The notes: generated from the letters alone by a model not told the origin. A stretch of 64,000 bases of DNA from Candidatus Binataceae bacterium (GCA_035508495.1 DATJMX010000001.1:124001-188000); one strand, 5' to 3'. Counted from the stretch's first letter, positions 27,191 through 36,376 are shown. Numbers and translations: made by a program.

Positions 27191-27574
27191 ATGCTGAAAG
27201 GCTCATGCGCTTGTGGGCGCCTTCGATACGAGATTCGAGGACAACTGCTCGGGCCGATTACGTATTGCCACTGCTGGCGATGCCGCAAGCACTCCGGTTC
27301 GAGCTTCGGTACGACCGCCGGGATGCGGGCCGGCGAGTTTGCAGTCGTGGACGGCAAGGATCTTCTGTCGACATGGGAATCGAGCCCGGGATTCCATCGG
27401 TACTTCGCGAGCTGCTGCGGCTCACCCATCTACAAGCTCAACGACGCGAGCCCCAACGTGCTGGGCCTCCGGATGGGCACCCTCGATACCGATCCCGGCC
27501 GCGCCGCCGAAGTTCACTTCATGTCGGGCTCGAAATGTCCGTGGGTGGAGCTCAAGGACGACCTTCGCCAGTAG
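27191..27574 (+). CDS. GFA/CENP-V family zinc protein
   Basis: A 127-residue protein of the glutathione-dependent formaldehyde-activating fold. Zinc ligands are visible as CACG (residues 6-8), CHCWRC (about 27-32) and CCG near 77. Family members bind small thiol adducts, but the name enzyme activity is disputed and most members are uncharacterised. It is transcribed on the same strand as, but 113 bp before, the PhyH gene. Formaldehyde handling fits a demethylating metabolism in this neighbourhood but is inference. Confidence 0.85.
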   Translation: MLKGSCACGRLRYEIRGQLLGPITYCHCWRCRKHSGSSFGTTAGMRAGEFAVVDGKDLLSTWESSPGFHRYFASCCGSPIYKLNDASPNVLGLRMGTLDTDPGRAAEVHFMSGSKCPWVELKDDLRQ

Positions 27575-27687
27575 CCGGGCGGGCCGCCATTCGGCAAATG
27601 CGATTAGAGGTCGCCGGGCGGTTTGAATTTTGGCATCGGCTTGGACAAAATTAACCGATCGTTCAATCGAACTGGAGCTGATTCGAA

Positions 27688-28524
27688 ATGCCGCTGACCA
27701 CCGATGAAATCGTTGCGCGCGTTGAGCGCGATGGCGTGTATGTGATCGAGAATTTCATCCCGCCCGAGCTGCTGGCGCGGATTCGCAACCGTGTCGATGA
27801 GCTCAATGCCGGCGAGCGCCGCGCAGGCAACGCCTTCCTCGAGTCGGAGGGAGTCAATCAGCGCGTCTTCAATCTCGTCAACAAGGGCGAGGTCTTCGAG
27901 GAGATCGTGCAACATTCCGAGGTCATGACGGTGATGAACAAGCTGCTCGGCGGCGATTTCATCCTGTCAGGATTTTCATCGAACACGACCGCGCCCGGCG
28001 GTGAGGAAATGGCGCTGCATTCGGATTCGGGATATGTCCCGCCGCCGCATCCTGAGTACCTGCTGTCGGCAAACGCAGTGTGGATGATCGACGAATTCAG
28101 CGATGAGAACGGCGGCACGCGCTACGTTCCCGGATCGCACAAGCTCAGGACGAATCCCGAGCCTGGCAAGGATTACGACACGGTACCGATCGTCGGACCT
28201 GCCGGCTCAGTCGCGATCCTTCACGGCTACACCTGGCACAAGACCGGCGCTAACGTGTCGCGCGACAGTATCCGCCGCGCGCTGTTCGGATATTACGTGC
28301 GTCCGTTTCTTCGCGTGCAGGAGAATCACCTCGTCTCGGTGCGCGAGGAAGTATGGCATCGCGCATCGCCGACGTTGCGACATCTGCTGGGCGGCGACCT
28401 GTGGCTCAATTCGATCGGTTTCGTCGACGGGCCGCCCGAGGCGATGCGCAAGATGGCGTTCCCGCGCCGCGCCCAGGGCACCAAGCTCGGTGCGTTTACG
28501 CCCGAACCGCTGCGCGCGAAGTAA
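27688..28524 (+). CDS. Phytanoyl-CoA dioxygenase family Fe(II)/2-oxoglutarate enzyme
   Basis: A 278-residue PhyH-family oxygenase. The iron triad is H111-x-D113 (LHSDSG) with distal His near 184 (YTWHKTG), and the Arg in SIRRALF near 196 fits 2-oxoglutarate binding. The enzyme hydroxylates an unactivated C-H bond, or removes a methyl group, using O2 and 2-oxoglutarate. A SnoaL-like gene follows after 56 bp on the same strand and may act on the same compound. Substrate unknown. Confidence 0.88.
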   Translation: MPLTTDEIVARVERDGVYVIENFIPPELLARIRNRVDELNAGERRAGNAFLESEGVNQRVFNLVNKGEVFEEIVQHSEVMTVMNKLLGGDFILSGFSSNTTAPGGEEMALHSDSGYVPPPHPEYLLSANAVWMIDEFSDENGGTRYVPGSHKLRTNPEPGKDYDTVPIVGPAGSVAILHGYTWHKTGANVSRDSIRRALFGYYVRPFLRVQENHLVSVREEVWHRASPTLRHLLGGDLWLNSIGFVDGPPEAMRKMAFPRRAQGTKLGAFTPEPLRAK

Positions 28525-28580
28525 GGAGACTTTCCTCGCGCCACCGCGTGTGGTTCGCTTCAAAGTTCGGAGCGAATCAC

Positions 28581-28940
28581 ATGAATCCGAAAGATGTTGT
28601 CTCCGCGTGGGTCGAGGCTTTCAATCGCGCCGACGTTGATGCGCTCGCGGCGCTGTACACGGCCGATGCAATCAACCACCAGGTGGCGGAGGCGCCGGTC
28701 CAAGGCCGCGAGGCGATTCGCGCGATGTTCACGAGCGATTTCGCGCGCACGAAGATGATCTGCATCGTCGAGCACATCTTCCACGACGGCGAGTGGGCGA
28801 TTCTGGAGTGGCGCGATCCTGAGGGCCTGCGCGGATGCGGCTTCTTTCACGTCGTCGAGGGCAAGATCGCTTTCCAGCGCGGTTACTGGGACAAGCTATC
28901 GTTCCTGCGGCTGCACCACCTGCCGATTCCCGAGCGGTAG
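28581..28940 (+). CDS. SnoaL-like/NTF2-fold protein
   Basis: A 119-residue protein of the NTF2-like cone fold (DVVSAWVEAFNRADVDALAALY, then FHDGEWAILEWRDPEG and GCGFFHVVEGKI). The family includes polyketide cyclases, steroid isomerases and many small-molecule binding proteins. The ATG at 28581 follows GGAGCG; the longer frame upstream overlaps the PhyH gene and is discarded. It probably works with the preceding dioxygenase. Confidence 0.8.
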   Translation: MNPKDVVSAWVEAFNRADVDALAALYTADAINHQVAEAPVQGREAIRAMFTSDFARTKMICIVEHIFHDGEWAILEWRDPEGLRGCGFFHVVEGKIAFQRGYWDKLSFLRLHHLPIPER

Positions 28941-28975
28941 GCGCTCTTCACATAATGTCTCGCTGCCGGTAACTG

Positions 28976-29878
28976 TCAGGATATCGACGTCGGCGCCGCT
29001 TCCTCCGCCGCCTGAGCCGGAGGTTGTTCGGCAGCCTTCGCGACGGGTTTTTTCGCGCGTGCCGGCTTCGATTTGGACTTCGCCGCGCGGCGCGGCGGCG
29101 GGCTCAGCTTTTCGTTTTCGTTCCACAACTTGATACCGCCGAGGATGCCGTCTTCGTTGCTGATCGCGAACACGTTGGGCGGCAGCTTGAACGATATCCT
29201 GGCCGCGCTTCCGCCGCCGATGTAGAGGCGGTCGTAGTTGAACGCCCGCGCCAGGTCATCGATTGCCTCGCGCAGCATCTTGTTCCATTTCTTGACGCCT
29301 TTTTTCTTGAGCGCCTTGTGCCCCAGCTCATCCTCGTAGGTCTTGCCCTTGTGAAACGGATGATGCCCGAGCTCGAGATGGATGCGATGCCCATCGACGA
29401 ACAGCACCGAGCCGAATCCCGTGCCGAGGGTGATTACGAGCTCGTCGCCTTTGCCGGTGATGCATCCGAGGCCCTGCACGTCGGCATCGTTGGCGAGGCG
29501 CACGGGTACTTTGAACTTCTTCGCGAGCTCGGCTTCGAGGGGGTAATCCGTCCAGCCTTTGCCGAGATTGGCGGCGGTGAAGACGCGGCCGTCCTTGATC
29601 ACACCAGGAAAGCCGACAGATATACGATCGAAATCTCCGGCTTCGCTCGCGAGATCCTTGATGACGCCGACCACTTTCTTCGGCGTCGCATTCTTCGGGG
29701 TCTCGATTTTCTGGCGCTCGCCGAGCGGCTTGCCCTTGGCGTCGAGGGCCATCGCCTTGATGCCGGTGCCGCCGATATCGACCGCGAGGGTACGCGGACC
29801 CGTGCCTGCGATCGCCTTTGAGTTCTTGTTCATTCGTGCCGCGTTATTGTCCGCGCGCTCCACAGGATCGTCTGCCAC
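28976..29878 (-). CDS. ppgK: Polyphosphate glucokinase, ROK family
   Basis: A 300-residue ROK-family sugar kinase. VDIGGTGIKAM is the phosphate-binding loop, LANDADVQGLG the catalytic Asp region, TLGTGFGSVLFVDG the sugar-domain motif and LELGHHPF the ROK His motif; this set matches polyphosphate-dependent glucokinases, which make glucose 6-phosphate from polyphosphate or ATP. The last 50 residues are an Ala/Lys/Pro-rich tail without structure. The GTG start at 29878 is chosen for AAGGAG 10 bases before it; an ATG lies at 29833. Transcribed alone. Confidence 0.88.
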   Translation of the reverse strand: MADDPVERADNNAARMNKNSKAIAGTGPRTLAVDIGGTGIKAMALDAKGKPLGERQKIETPKNATPKKVVGVIKDLASEAGDFDRISVGFPGVIKDGRVFTAANLGKGWTDYPLEAELAKKFKVPVRLANDADVQGLGCITGKGDELVITLGTGFGSVLFVDGHRIHLELGHHPFHKGKTYEDELGHKALKKKGVKKWNKMLREAIDDLARAFNYDRLYIGGGSAARISFKLPPNVFAISNEDGILGGIKLWNENEKLSPPPRRAAKSKSKPARAKKPVAKAAEQPPAQAAEEAAPTSIS

Positions 29879-30016
29879 CTGGTTTCAGCTCCTTGTCAAA
29901 GATGGATCGGTCGTCGACCGCCGGGCAAGTCTTTATATCGCAGTCGCCCGCGGACTGCATTCATCTGGATTACGCCGCAAGCGGCATGCTAAGCGATTCG
30001 CTCGCGGAGCGAGGGC

Positions 30017-31333
30017 GTGGGATCCACACTAAACCGCTGGTTCGGCCTGGAGCGCGCGGGCAGCACCGCGCGCCGCGAGATCGTCGCAGGCCTCACGACG
30101 TTCTTCACGATGTCGTACATCATCGCGGTCAATCCCGCGATCCTGCACGCGGCCGGGATTCCCGAAGGCCCCTCGATGGTCGCGACCGCCATCACCGCCG
30201 CATTCGGCTCGCTGGTAATGGGTCTCTACGCGAATCGCCCCTTCGCGATCGCGCCGTACATGGGCGAGAACGCCTTCGTCGCGTTCACCGTCGTGCGCGT
30301 GCTCGGCTATTCGTGGCAGACCGCGCTCGGCGCCGTTTTTATCGCCGGCATCCTGTTCACGCTGCTGACCATCGCGCGCGTCCGGCAATGGATGCTCGAG
30401 GCGATCCCGCCCGGCCTGAGTCACAGCTTCGCCGCCGGCATCGGGCTCTTCCTCACGTTTATCGGACTCAACGAGGCCGGTCTCGTGTCGATCGGCGTGC
30501 CGGGCGCGCCGGTGAAGCTCGGCGATCTGGGCGCGCATCCGATACAGATCGCGGTCGTGAGCTTCCTCCTGATTTCGATCTTGATGATGCGCCGCGTGCC
30601 GGGCGCGATCCTGATCGGAATCCTTGCGTCCGCGGCACTCGCGTTCGTGACCGGCGTCGCGCCGACCCCGGCGCAGTGGGTGAGCATGCCGCCGAATCCG
30701 ATGCCGATCGTGCTCCAGCTCAATGTGCGCGGCGCGCTCAGCGTCGGATTCTTTGGCGTGTTGCTCTCGATCTTCGTGATGGCGCTGATCGATACGATGG
30801 GCTCGCTCATCGGCGTATCGTCGCGCGCCGGCTTTCTCGACCAGAACGGCAACCTGCCCGGCATCGAGCGCCCGATGCTCGCCGATGCGCTCGCAACCGT
30901 ATTCGCCGCGCTCGTCGGCACCACGACTTCGGGCGTGTTCGTCGAATCCGCGGCGGGCGTGGAGGCGGGCGGCCGAACCGGCCTCACGGCAGTCGTCGTG
31001 GCGATACTGTTCCTGTGCTCGCTGTTCCTCGCGCCGCTGGTCGGCGCGATACCGCGTGAGGCCTATGCGCCCGCGCTAATCGTCGTAGGGTCGATGATGC
31101 TGGCGCCGATCGCGAAGATTCGGTTCGACGATTACACCGAATCGATTCCCGCCTTCGCCGTGATCGCGCTAATGAGCTTCACCTACAACATCGGCGTCGG
31201 CATCACCGCCGGGCTCGTGCTCTATCCGATGTTCAAGCTCGCCGCGGGCCGCGGGCGCGAAGTGCGCCCGGGGCTGTGGGCGCTGTGCGCACTGTCGCTC
31301 GCGTTCTTCGCCTTCTATCCCTACGGCAAGTGA
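30017..31333 (+). CDS. NCS2 purine permease, AzgA-like
   Basis: A 438-residue transporter with about 12-14 membrane helices. GLTTFFTMSYIIAVNP, APYMGENAFVAF and TTTSGVFVESAAGVEAGGRTGL are hallmarks of the AzgA/PbuG group, which takes up adenine, guanine and hypoxanthine with protons. GTG start. Its 3' end overlaps the convergent amidohydrolase gene by 13 bp, with no room for a separate terminator. Purine uptake is well supported by family; the exact base is not. Confidence 0.88.
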   Translation: MGSTLNRWFGLERAGSTARREIVAGLTTFFTMSYIIAVNPAILHAAGIPEGPSMVATAITAAFGSLVMGLYANRPFAIAPYMGENAFVAFTVVRVLGYSWQTALGAVFIAGILFTLLTIARVRQWMLEAIPPGLSHSFAAGIGLFLTFIGLNEAGLVSIGVPGAPVKLGDLGAHPIQIAVVSFLLISILMMRRVPGAILIGILASAALAFVTGVAPTPAQWVSMPPNPMPIVLQLNVRGALSVGFFGVLLSIFVMALIDTMGSLIGVSSRAGFLDQNGNLPGIERPMLADALATVFAALVGTTTSGVFVESAAGVEAGGRTGLTAVVVAILFLCSLFLAPLVGAIPREAYAPALIVVGSMMLAPIAKIRFDDYTESIPAFAVIALMSFTYNIGVGITAGLVLYPMFKLAAGRGREVRPGLWALCALSLAFFAFYPYGK

Positions 31334-32781
31334 CGCTGCTTCGAGGCGATCAGTGCGGCGGCCTCTTTCGCGACGCGGGTGCCTTCGAAGAAGCGCGGAT
31401 TCGCTTCGCCCCAGAAGCGCACCGGGTTGGCAAACATGAAGTCGCGAAAATCGTCCGCGGTGATTAGCTCGTCCTCGAGCAGCTCGTAGGCCTCGGGCAC
31501 AACCTCCTTCATATCCTGCACGTCGAAATGACCGATATCGGAACCGAACAGCACGTTGAGCTTGGCGCCGTATGGGTTGGCCTTGCGATTGAACGCGTAG
31601 GAGTTCGCGGGATCGTCAGCTTCGCATCCGAAGTAGAAATTGTTCACGAACAGATCGCGGATGTCCTCGGCGCGTTTGATCTTGCACGCCGCGTAGTCGT
31701 CGAGCTCGCGGATTCCGCCGATCGCCTCGCTCTGTCCGGCGCGATCTTTCGACGCCTCTTCCTCGGCGCCGGTATTCCACTTGCCGCCGTATTGCTTAAC
31801 GAACTTCGCGAGCGCGGCGTGATCGAGATTTGCGGGATTCACTTCTTCCAGCGCTTCGCGGTTGCGTTTTTTCCAGTGTCCGATGAGATCGTTGTAGAGG
31901 CCGCAAGCCCATCCCACGCCGCCTTCGAGGAAGCCCATCTTCAGCGTCGGGAAGCGCCGCGTCACTCCGCCGAGAAACATCGCTTTGCACACGGCCTCGC
32001 TCGCCGCAGCGAAGTGGCCGATATGATTGAAGACAAAGTTGGTCGGCGAGATGCGCAGTCCGAGGCCGCGTGAGCCGGAATGAAAGGTCGGTGAGATGCC
32101 GAGCTCGACGCACTTCGCCCACACCGGGTCGTAGTCGTATTCGCTGTCGAGCCCGAGCAGGTCGAGCCAGGTCGCCGAGCGGGCTGCCGCAGGATCCTTC
32201 TCGGCGATCGCCTGGATCGGGCGGCGCACCAGGCTTGCCATCATCACGACCTTGAGCCCGAGGTTTTTCACGACGTGCTCGAGTTCCGCGATCGCTTCCT
32301 CCGGCGTATGCATCGGGATCACCGCCGCCGGCGTCATCCGATCGGAAAACTCGCCGAAAAAATCCGCCACGAAATTGTTGAACGCCCGGCACGTCACGCG
32401 CCGCGTTTCGTCGTCATGATGGAACGCGACGCCGAGTCCCGAAGTTGGGTAGAGCACCGTGAAATCGATCCCAAACTCATCGAGCCGCTCGTAGAGCAGG
32501 TGCGGCAGGATCTCGGTCGCGCGATCGAGCGTGTTCCTGGTCGGAATCGCCCAAAACGCCTCCTGCGCGCGGCGCTTGCGCTTGCGATCGTCAACCGAGG
32601 CTGTAAGCGCGCGCCCGACGTGCGCGTTGAAGGCAGTGAAGCCTTCGACCGCCCGCTGGCCGCCATGCTTGTGCAGCTCGCGCAGGATGAAAGGTCCGTA
32701 TTCGAGCCAGTGCCCGTCCGCGTCGATAATCGGATGCTTCAGTCCGGCCCGGATTTTTTGCGCATGTGATTGAGTCGACAT
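31321..32781 (-). CDS. TIM-barrel amidohydrolase, DxDGH type, paralogue
   Basis: A 486-residue relative of the amidohydrolase at 19614-21062. It shares IIDADGH at the N-terminus, TRNTLDRATEILP, GEFSDRM-PAAVIPMHTPEEAIAELE, KCVELGISPTFHS, FNHIGHFAAA and GSDIGHFDVQDM. The first metal motif again has Asp for His. GGAGG precedes the ATG. It is the last of a minus-strand group that also holds two MetE-C-like genes and an aldo/keto reductase, but a terminator at 32880-32911 separates it from them. Likely role: hydrolysis or decarboxylation in ring or amide breakdown. Confidence 0.85.
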   Translation of the reverse strand: MSTQSHAQKIRAGLKHPIIDADGHWLEYGPFILRELHKHGGQRAVEGFTAFNAHVGRALTASVDDRKRKRRAQEAFWAIPTRNTLDRATEILPHLLYERLDEFGIDFTVLYPTSGLGVAFHHDDETRRVTCRAFNNFVADFFGEFSDRMTPAAVIPMHTPEEAIAELEHVVKNLGLKVVMMASLVRRPIQAIAEKDPAAARSATWLDLLGLDSEYDYDPVWAKCVELGISPTFHSGSRGLGLRISPTNFVFNHIGHFAAASEAVCKAMFLGGVTRRFPTLKMGFLEGGVGWACGLYNDLIGHWKKRNREALEEVNPANLDHAALAKFVKQYGGKWNTGAEEEASKDRAGQSEAIGGIRELDDYAACKIKRAEDIRDLFVNNFYFGCEADDPANSYAFNRKANPYGAKLNVLFGSDIGHFDVQDMKEVVPEAYELLEDELITADDFRDFMFANPVRFWGEANPRFFEGTRVAKEAAALIASKQRHLP

Positions 32782-32879
32782 CGCAGCGCCTCCAGTGATC
32801 GCACTTGTCTTGGCGGGAGCTTAGTACCATCCCGCTACATCCGCCAAGTCGCGTGCATTCGCGGCCCGCCGCTTTGTCC

Positions 32880-32911
32880 AAAAAATCTCTCTCCCGTGAC
32901 TTAACGGGAGA
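32880..32911 (-). terminator. Rho-independent terminator of the MetE-C-like gene
   Basis: On the minus strand an 8-bp stem TCTCCCGT/ACGGGAGA with a 6-base loop is followed within four bases by six T. It lies 22 bp after the stop codon of the gene at 32933-34048. Confidence 0.8.
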
Positions 32912-32932
32912 CGGATTTCGGCGGCGCACGCC

Positions 32933-34048
32933 TTAGCCCCAGACGCGGCGCGCGATTTCGGAGACTAGCGCGAGCTTGCCTTCCTGGACGCCTTCGGTGA
33001 TGGGGTTGCCTTCCCATACCGTGCCGAAGCCGCATTGGGTTGAGATGCCGAGGCGATCGAGCGCGACGTATCGCGAAGCCTCCTCGATACGCTTGACAAT
33101 CGCGTCGATCGGTTCCATCTCGGAGCGCTTGGTCGAGATGAGGCCGAGCACGACGGACTTGTCGCCGGGAACGTCGCGCAGCGGCTCGAATGAGCCCGAG
33201 CGCCAGTCGTCGTATTCCAGCAGCAGGCGCGGGAAATTCGGCGTGTGCGTGAAGACCTGCCTGGCGATCGAGTCGTAGCCGCCTTCGCCGACGTAGTAAC
33301 CCTTGTTGTTGCCGCGGCACATGTGAAGCTCGAAGGTCACGCCGCGGATCTCCGCTGCCATGGAGTTGACAATGTCGATACCGTCAGTGAGCAGGCGATT
33401 GGGATCCATTCCGCGATCGGCGAAGTCCTGCTGGCGCCGCTCCGGATCGCAGAGCATCCCAAGCTCGGGTGCATCGATCTGGATGCATTCGCATCCGAGC
33501 GCGGCGAGCTCCAGCGCTTCCTGGCGGACGATCGCGGCCGCATCAGCGAAGAGATCGAATGGATCGGGATAGGCGCCGCGCGAATACTCGGGCGACCATC
33601 TGAGCGTCATCATCAGCGGGCTCGGCAGCGTCACTTTGAGGGGCGCCTTGGCGCGGCCGCGCGCATAGCTGAACTCCTCGTTGGTGAGTGAGCGTGTGCG
33701 CCGAATCTTTTCGACGACGGCGTACTGCACCTGGATCTCGGTCTCCTCGCCCTTCGTGCCCTGCTCGTGAGGCTTGCGCCAGACGCGTTTGAAGGCGGGA
33801 ATTTCCTGGACGCCGGTGATTACGTCGGTGAGCGGTGCGATGAAGTGGGTGCGGCGCATCTCGCCATCGGTGATCCTCTCGAGCCCGCATTTTTCCTGCA
33901 GCGCAATCGCTTCGTCCACGGCACGATCCTCGATGCGCTTGAAGTCGCACGTCGCCATCGCGTCCGCTTGCCATTTGTTGCGGGCGTCCTTGAGGTACTG
34001 CGGCCGCAGCATCGAGCCGATCACTTCAGCGCGATAATTTTCAGTCAT
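32933..34048 (-). CDS. Short cobalamin-independent methionine-synthase-like protein
   Basis: A 371-residue protein matching only the C-terminal catalytic half of MetE. The zinc site is complete: H242-x-C244 (LHMCRGNN), E278 (LLEYDD) and C339 (STQCGFG). The N-terminal MetE domain is absent. Such short forms move methyl groups from donors other than methyltetrahydrofolate polyglutamate or act on unusual thiols. AGGAGCG precedes the ATG. The paralogue at 34334-35449 lies upstream on the same strand, separated by a 285-bp repeat-bearing spacer. The methyl donor is unknown. Confidence 0.85.
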   Translation of the reverse strand: MTENYRAEVIGSMLRPQYLKDARNKWQADAMATCDFKRIEDRAVDEAIALQEKCGLERITDGEMRRTHFIAPLTDVITGVQEIPAFKRVWRKPHEQGTKGEETEIQVQYAVVEKIRRTRSLTNEEFSYARGRAKAPLKVTLPSPLMMTLRWSPEYSRGAYPDPFDLFADAAAIVRQEALELAALGCECIQIDAPELGMLCDPERRQQDFADRGMDPNRLLTDGIDIVNSMAAEIRGVTFELHMCRGNNKGYYVGEGGYDSIARQVFTHTPNFPRLLLEYDDWRSGSFEPLRDVPGDKSVVLGLISTKRSEMEPIDAIVKRIEEASRYVALDRLGISTQCGFGTVWEGNPITEGVQEGKLALVSEIARRVWG

Positions 34049-34241
34049 CTTGTCGCTCCTGGTTCGCTCAAGGATGACACAAAAAATGAGCGCACTGTGC
34101 TTTCGCGCTGCTCACTTCGCTCACCATGAGGCAAGGAGATTTCGCTCAGGTCGCAGAGAATCAATTTGTTCACAGCCTCTCAGGATGACAGAGTGGACGG
34201 CAGCCAATTGATCCGGCAACAATTAGTTAGCATTAGATTCG

Positions 34242-34288
34242 GTCATCCCGAGCGAAGTCGAGGGATCTTGGAGGCCCCCAAAGGGGCC
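34242..34288. repeat. Interspersed repeat remnant in the 34049-34333 spacer
   Basis: The 285-bp gene-free spacer holds a 28-base block starting GTCATCCCGAGCGAAGTCGA, followed by a 6-bp hairpin GGCCCC-CAAA-GGGGCC. Two inverted partners lie to the left: CTCAGGATGACA at 34179-34190 and GGATGACA at 34072-34079. Blocks of GTCATCC-GAGCGAAG type are dispersed, often palindromic elements in several bacterial phyla, from my general knowledge. No gene is visible in the spacer. Confidence 0.55.
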
Positions 34289-34333
34289 GGTGCCAGACAT
34301 CGCGCGCGGCGCTTTCATTTATTCACAAACCCC

Positions 34334-35449
34334 TCAACCCCAGATTTCACGCGCTGTCTCGACCACCAGTCGGAGCTTCGCAATCTCTTCGTCAACGCTC
34401 AGGCGATTGCCCTCGACGGTGGACGAGAATCCGCATTGCGGACTGAGGCAGAGTTGCTCGAGCGGGACGTAGCGCGCGGCTTCGTCGACGCGCCGCTTCA
34501 GTTCCTCCTTGGTTTCGAGCGCGCCGCGCTTGGTGCTGACGAGACCCAGCACGACCATCTTGTTTTTCGGCACGAAGCGCAGCGGCGCGAAGCCGCCCGA
34601 GCGGGCGTCATCGTACTCCAGGAAGAAGGCATCGACGTTGAGCTCACCGAAGAGCGCTTCGGCGACGTAGTCGTAGCCGCCGGACGCAACCCACGACGAG
34701 CGGAAATTGCCGCGGCACGAATGCGTGCAAATCGTCATCCCTGGCGGCCGCTTCACGAGCGCGGCGTTGAGGGTCTTGATGTAAGTGAGATGCTGCCGTG
34801 CGCCGTCGCCGCCCAGGTTCTGAATATACTCGCGCTGCGTCGGATCGTTGAGATAGGCGAGGCTCGTGTCGTCGAGTTGAAGATAGGTGCAGCCGAGCGC
34901 GCCGAGCGAGGCGATCTGGTCGGCGTATGCGGCGGCCAGATCGTGCCAGAACTCCTCGATGTCGGGATAAATCGATTCGTCGATCGCGGCGCGGCCGCCG
35001 CGGTAATGAATCATGCTCGGCGAGGGGATGCTGAGCTTCGGCGTGACGCGAGTCGCGGACTTGAGAAAGCGGAAATCGTCGCCGAAGATGCAGCGCTCGA
35101 ATTTCAGCTTACCGCCGACGTGAAGCGCGGCGGGCGTGAATTCGATGTCGCCCTTCTCGTTGTGGAAGCGAACGGTCAGGTTGTCACGCGCCTTGGTGAC
35201 GCCGCCAAGCTGATAGAGAAAATCCATGTGCCACGAGGCGCGGCGGAACTCGCCGTCAGTAGCGCACTGAAGACCGACCTCGTCCTGCAGCTTGACGACG
35301 GCGCGAATCGCATCATCTTCGATCTTGCGTAACTCGGATGCGCCAATGCGTCCATGGTGGAAATCGTCGCGCGCGGTGAGCACCGATTGCGGCCGCAGCA
35401 GGCTGCCGACGTGTTCGGCGCGAAACGGCGGTGTGGTTCGCCGGGCCAT
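34334..35449 (-). CDS. Short cobalamin-independent methionine-synthase-like protein, paralogue
   Basis: A 371-residue protein with the same architecture as the gene downstream. Zinc ligands are H243-x-C245 (THSCRGNF), E278 (FLEYDD) and C339 (SPQCGFS). The two proteins share VGSLLRP/IGSMLRP, LPSP/IPSP and VVLGL-STKR but differ in the substrate loops, so they probably act on different methyl donors or acceptors. The frame extends to a TTG at 35473; the ATG at 35449 gives the family N-terminus. It lies 51 bp after the aldo/keto reductase gene, likely in one transcript. Confidence 0.85.
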   Translation of the reverse strand: MARRTTPPFRAEHVGSLLRPQSVLTARDDFHHGRIGASELRKIEDDAIRAVVKLQDEVGLQCATDGEFRRASWHMDFLYQLGGVTKARDNLTVRFHNEKGDIEFTPAALHVGGKLKFERCIFGDDFRFLKSATRVTPKLSIPSPSMIHYRGGRAAIDESIYPDIEEFWHDLAAAYADQIASLGALGCTYLQLDDTSLAYLNDPTQREYIQNLGGDGARQHLTYIKTLNAALVKRPPGMTICTHSCRGNFRSSWVASGGYDYVAEALFGELNVDAFFLEYDDARSGGFAPLRFVPKNKMVVLGLVSTKRGALETKEELKRRVDEAARYVPLEQLCLSPQCGFSSTVEGNRLSVDEEIAKLRLVVETAREIWG

Positions 35450-35500
35450 TAAGGCAGAGACTCGCACGATCAAGTGCTGATGCTCAACTTCGGCGTGCGA

Positions 35501-36376
35501 TCAGATGTGATCGTGGCCCGGAACGAACAGCGGTTCCATCGCGAAGTGTGCAACGTCCGCTTCCATTTCGGACCGCGCTGGCGCCTCGGGCGTCTGGCTC
35601 GCGGCGTCGAGAATCTCGCGCAGGATCGTCGTATCGCTCGAGGTGTTGAGGAAGAGTCCCGGCCGGCTCAGCACGAAGTGCACGGCGCGGCGCAGCGCGT
35701 CGCGCTCGCGCAGCGGCTCGTACCACGAGAACTTGCGCTCGGTGCCATTCTGCCAGCGGCGGCGCGCGGCGGACTTGATCGTCTGCGTCGCCACGCCGCG
35801 CTCGTTGCAAAGCTTGATCAGCGCTTCGACGTCCGCGGCGTACTGATCGATTCCCAGCATCGTGAAGTTATACGGAAATAACACCGAGTCAAAGGCGAAA
35901 CGCTCGAGGCTCCGCCGATGCATCGCGGCGACCTGGGTGCCGTGCCCGGTGACGCCGATGAACCGCACGAGGCCCTGCGCGCGAGCCTCGACGAGAGCTT
36001 CGAGCGCGCCGCCGGGCCCCATCGCGGTTTGCCACTCCGCTTCTTCGACCAGGTTATGCATCTGGATGAGATCGATCTGGTCGACCTTGAGCCGCTCGAG
36101 CGAGCGATGCAGGCTCGCGCGCGCCGCCTCGGCCGTACGGTCGCCGGTTTTCGTTGCGAGGAAGAAATGCTTGCGATGCTCGCGCATCCAGGGCCCGATG
36201 CGCAGCTCGGAATTGCCGTAAGCCGCGGCGGTGTCGATATGATTGACGCCGTATTCGAGCAGAACGTCCAGCATCGGGTCGGCTTTTTCCTGCTTCATGC
36301 CGCCCAGTGCGGCGGCGCCGAAAATCACGCGAGAACTCTGATGTCCCGTGGGTCCGAACGGATGCTTCGTAATCAC
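35501..36376 (-). CDS. Aldo/keto reductase
   Basis: A 291-residue NADPH-dependent reductase. The catalytic tetrad is in HIDTAAAYGNSE (Asp and Tyr), LATKTGDR (Lys) and LIQMHNL (His). FIGVTGHG is the mid-barrel motif of bacterial AKR members. The C-terminal half is shorter than in canonical 320-residue enzymes. The start is GTG with GAGGTG 6 bases upstream. It heads the minus-strand cluster with the MetE-C-like genes and may reduce an aldehyde formed in the same pathway. Confidence 0.85.
   Translation of the reverse strand: MITKHPFGPTGHQSSRVIFGAAALGGMKQEKADPMLDVLLEYGVNHIDTAAAYGNSELRIGPWMREHRKHFFLATKTGDRTAEAARASLHRSLERLKVDQIDLIQMHNLVEEAEWQTAMGPGGALEALVEARAQGLVRFIGVTGHGTQVAAMHRRSLERFAFDSVLFPYNFTMLGIDQYAADVEALIKLCNERGVATQTIKSAARRRWQNGTERKFSWYEPLRERDALRRAVHFVLSRPGLFLNTSSDTTILREILDAASQTPEAPARSEMEADVAHFAMEPLFVPGHDHI

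Noticed and set aside
29818..31059. A 413-residue plus-strand frame overlapping the purine permease
   Set aside because: Arg/Ala-rich with no domain; the permease frame has all NCS2 motifs.
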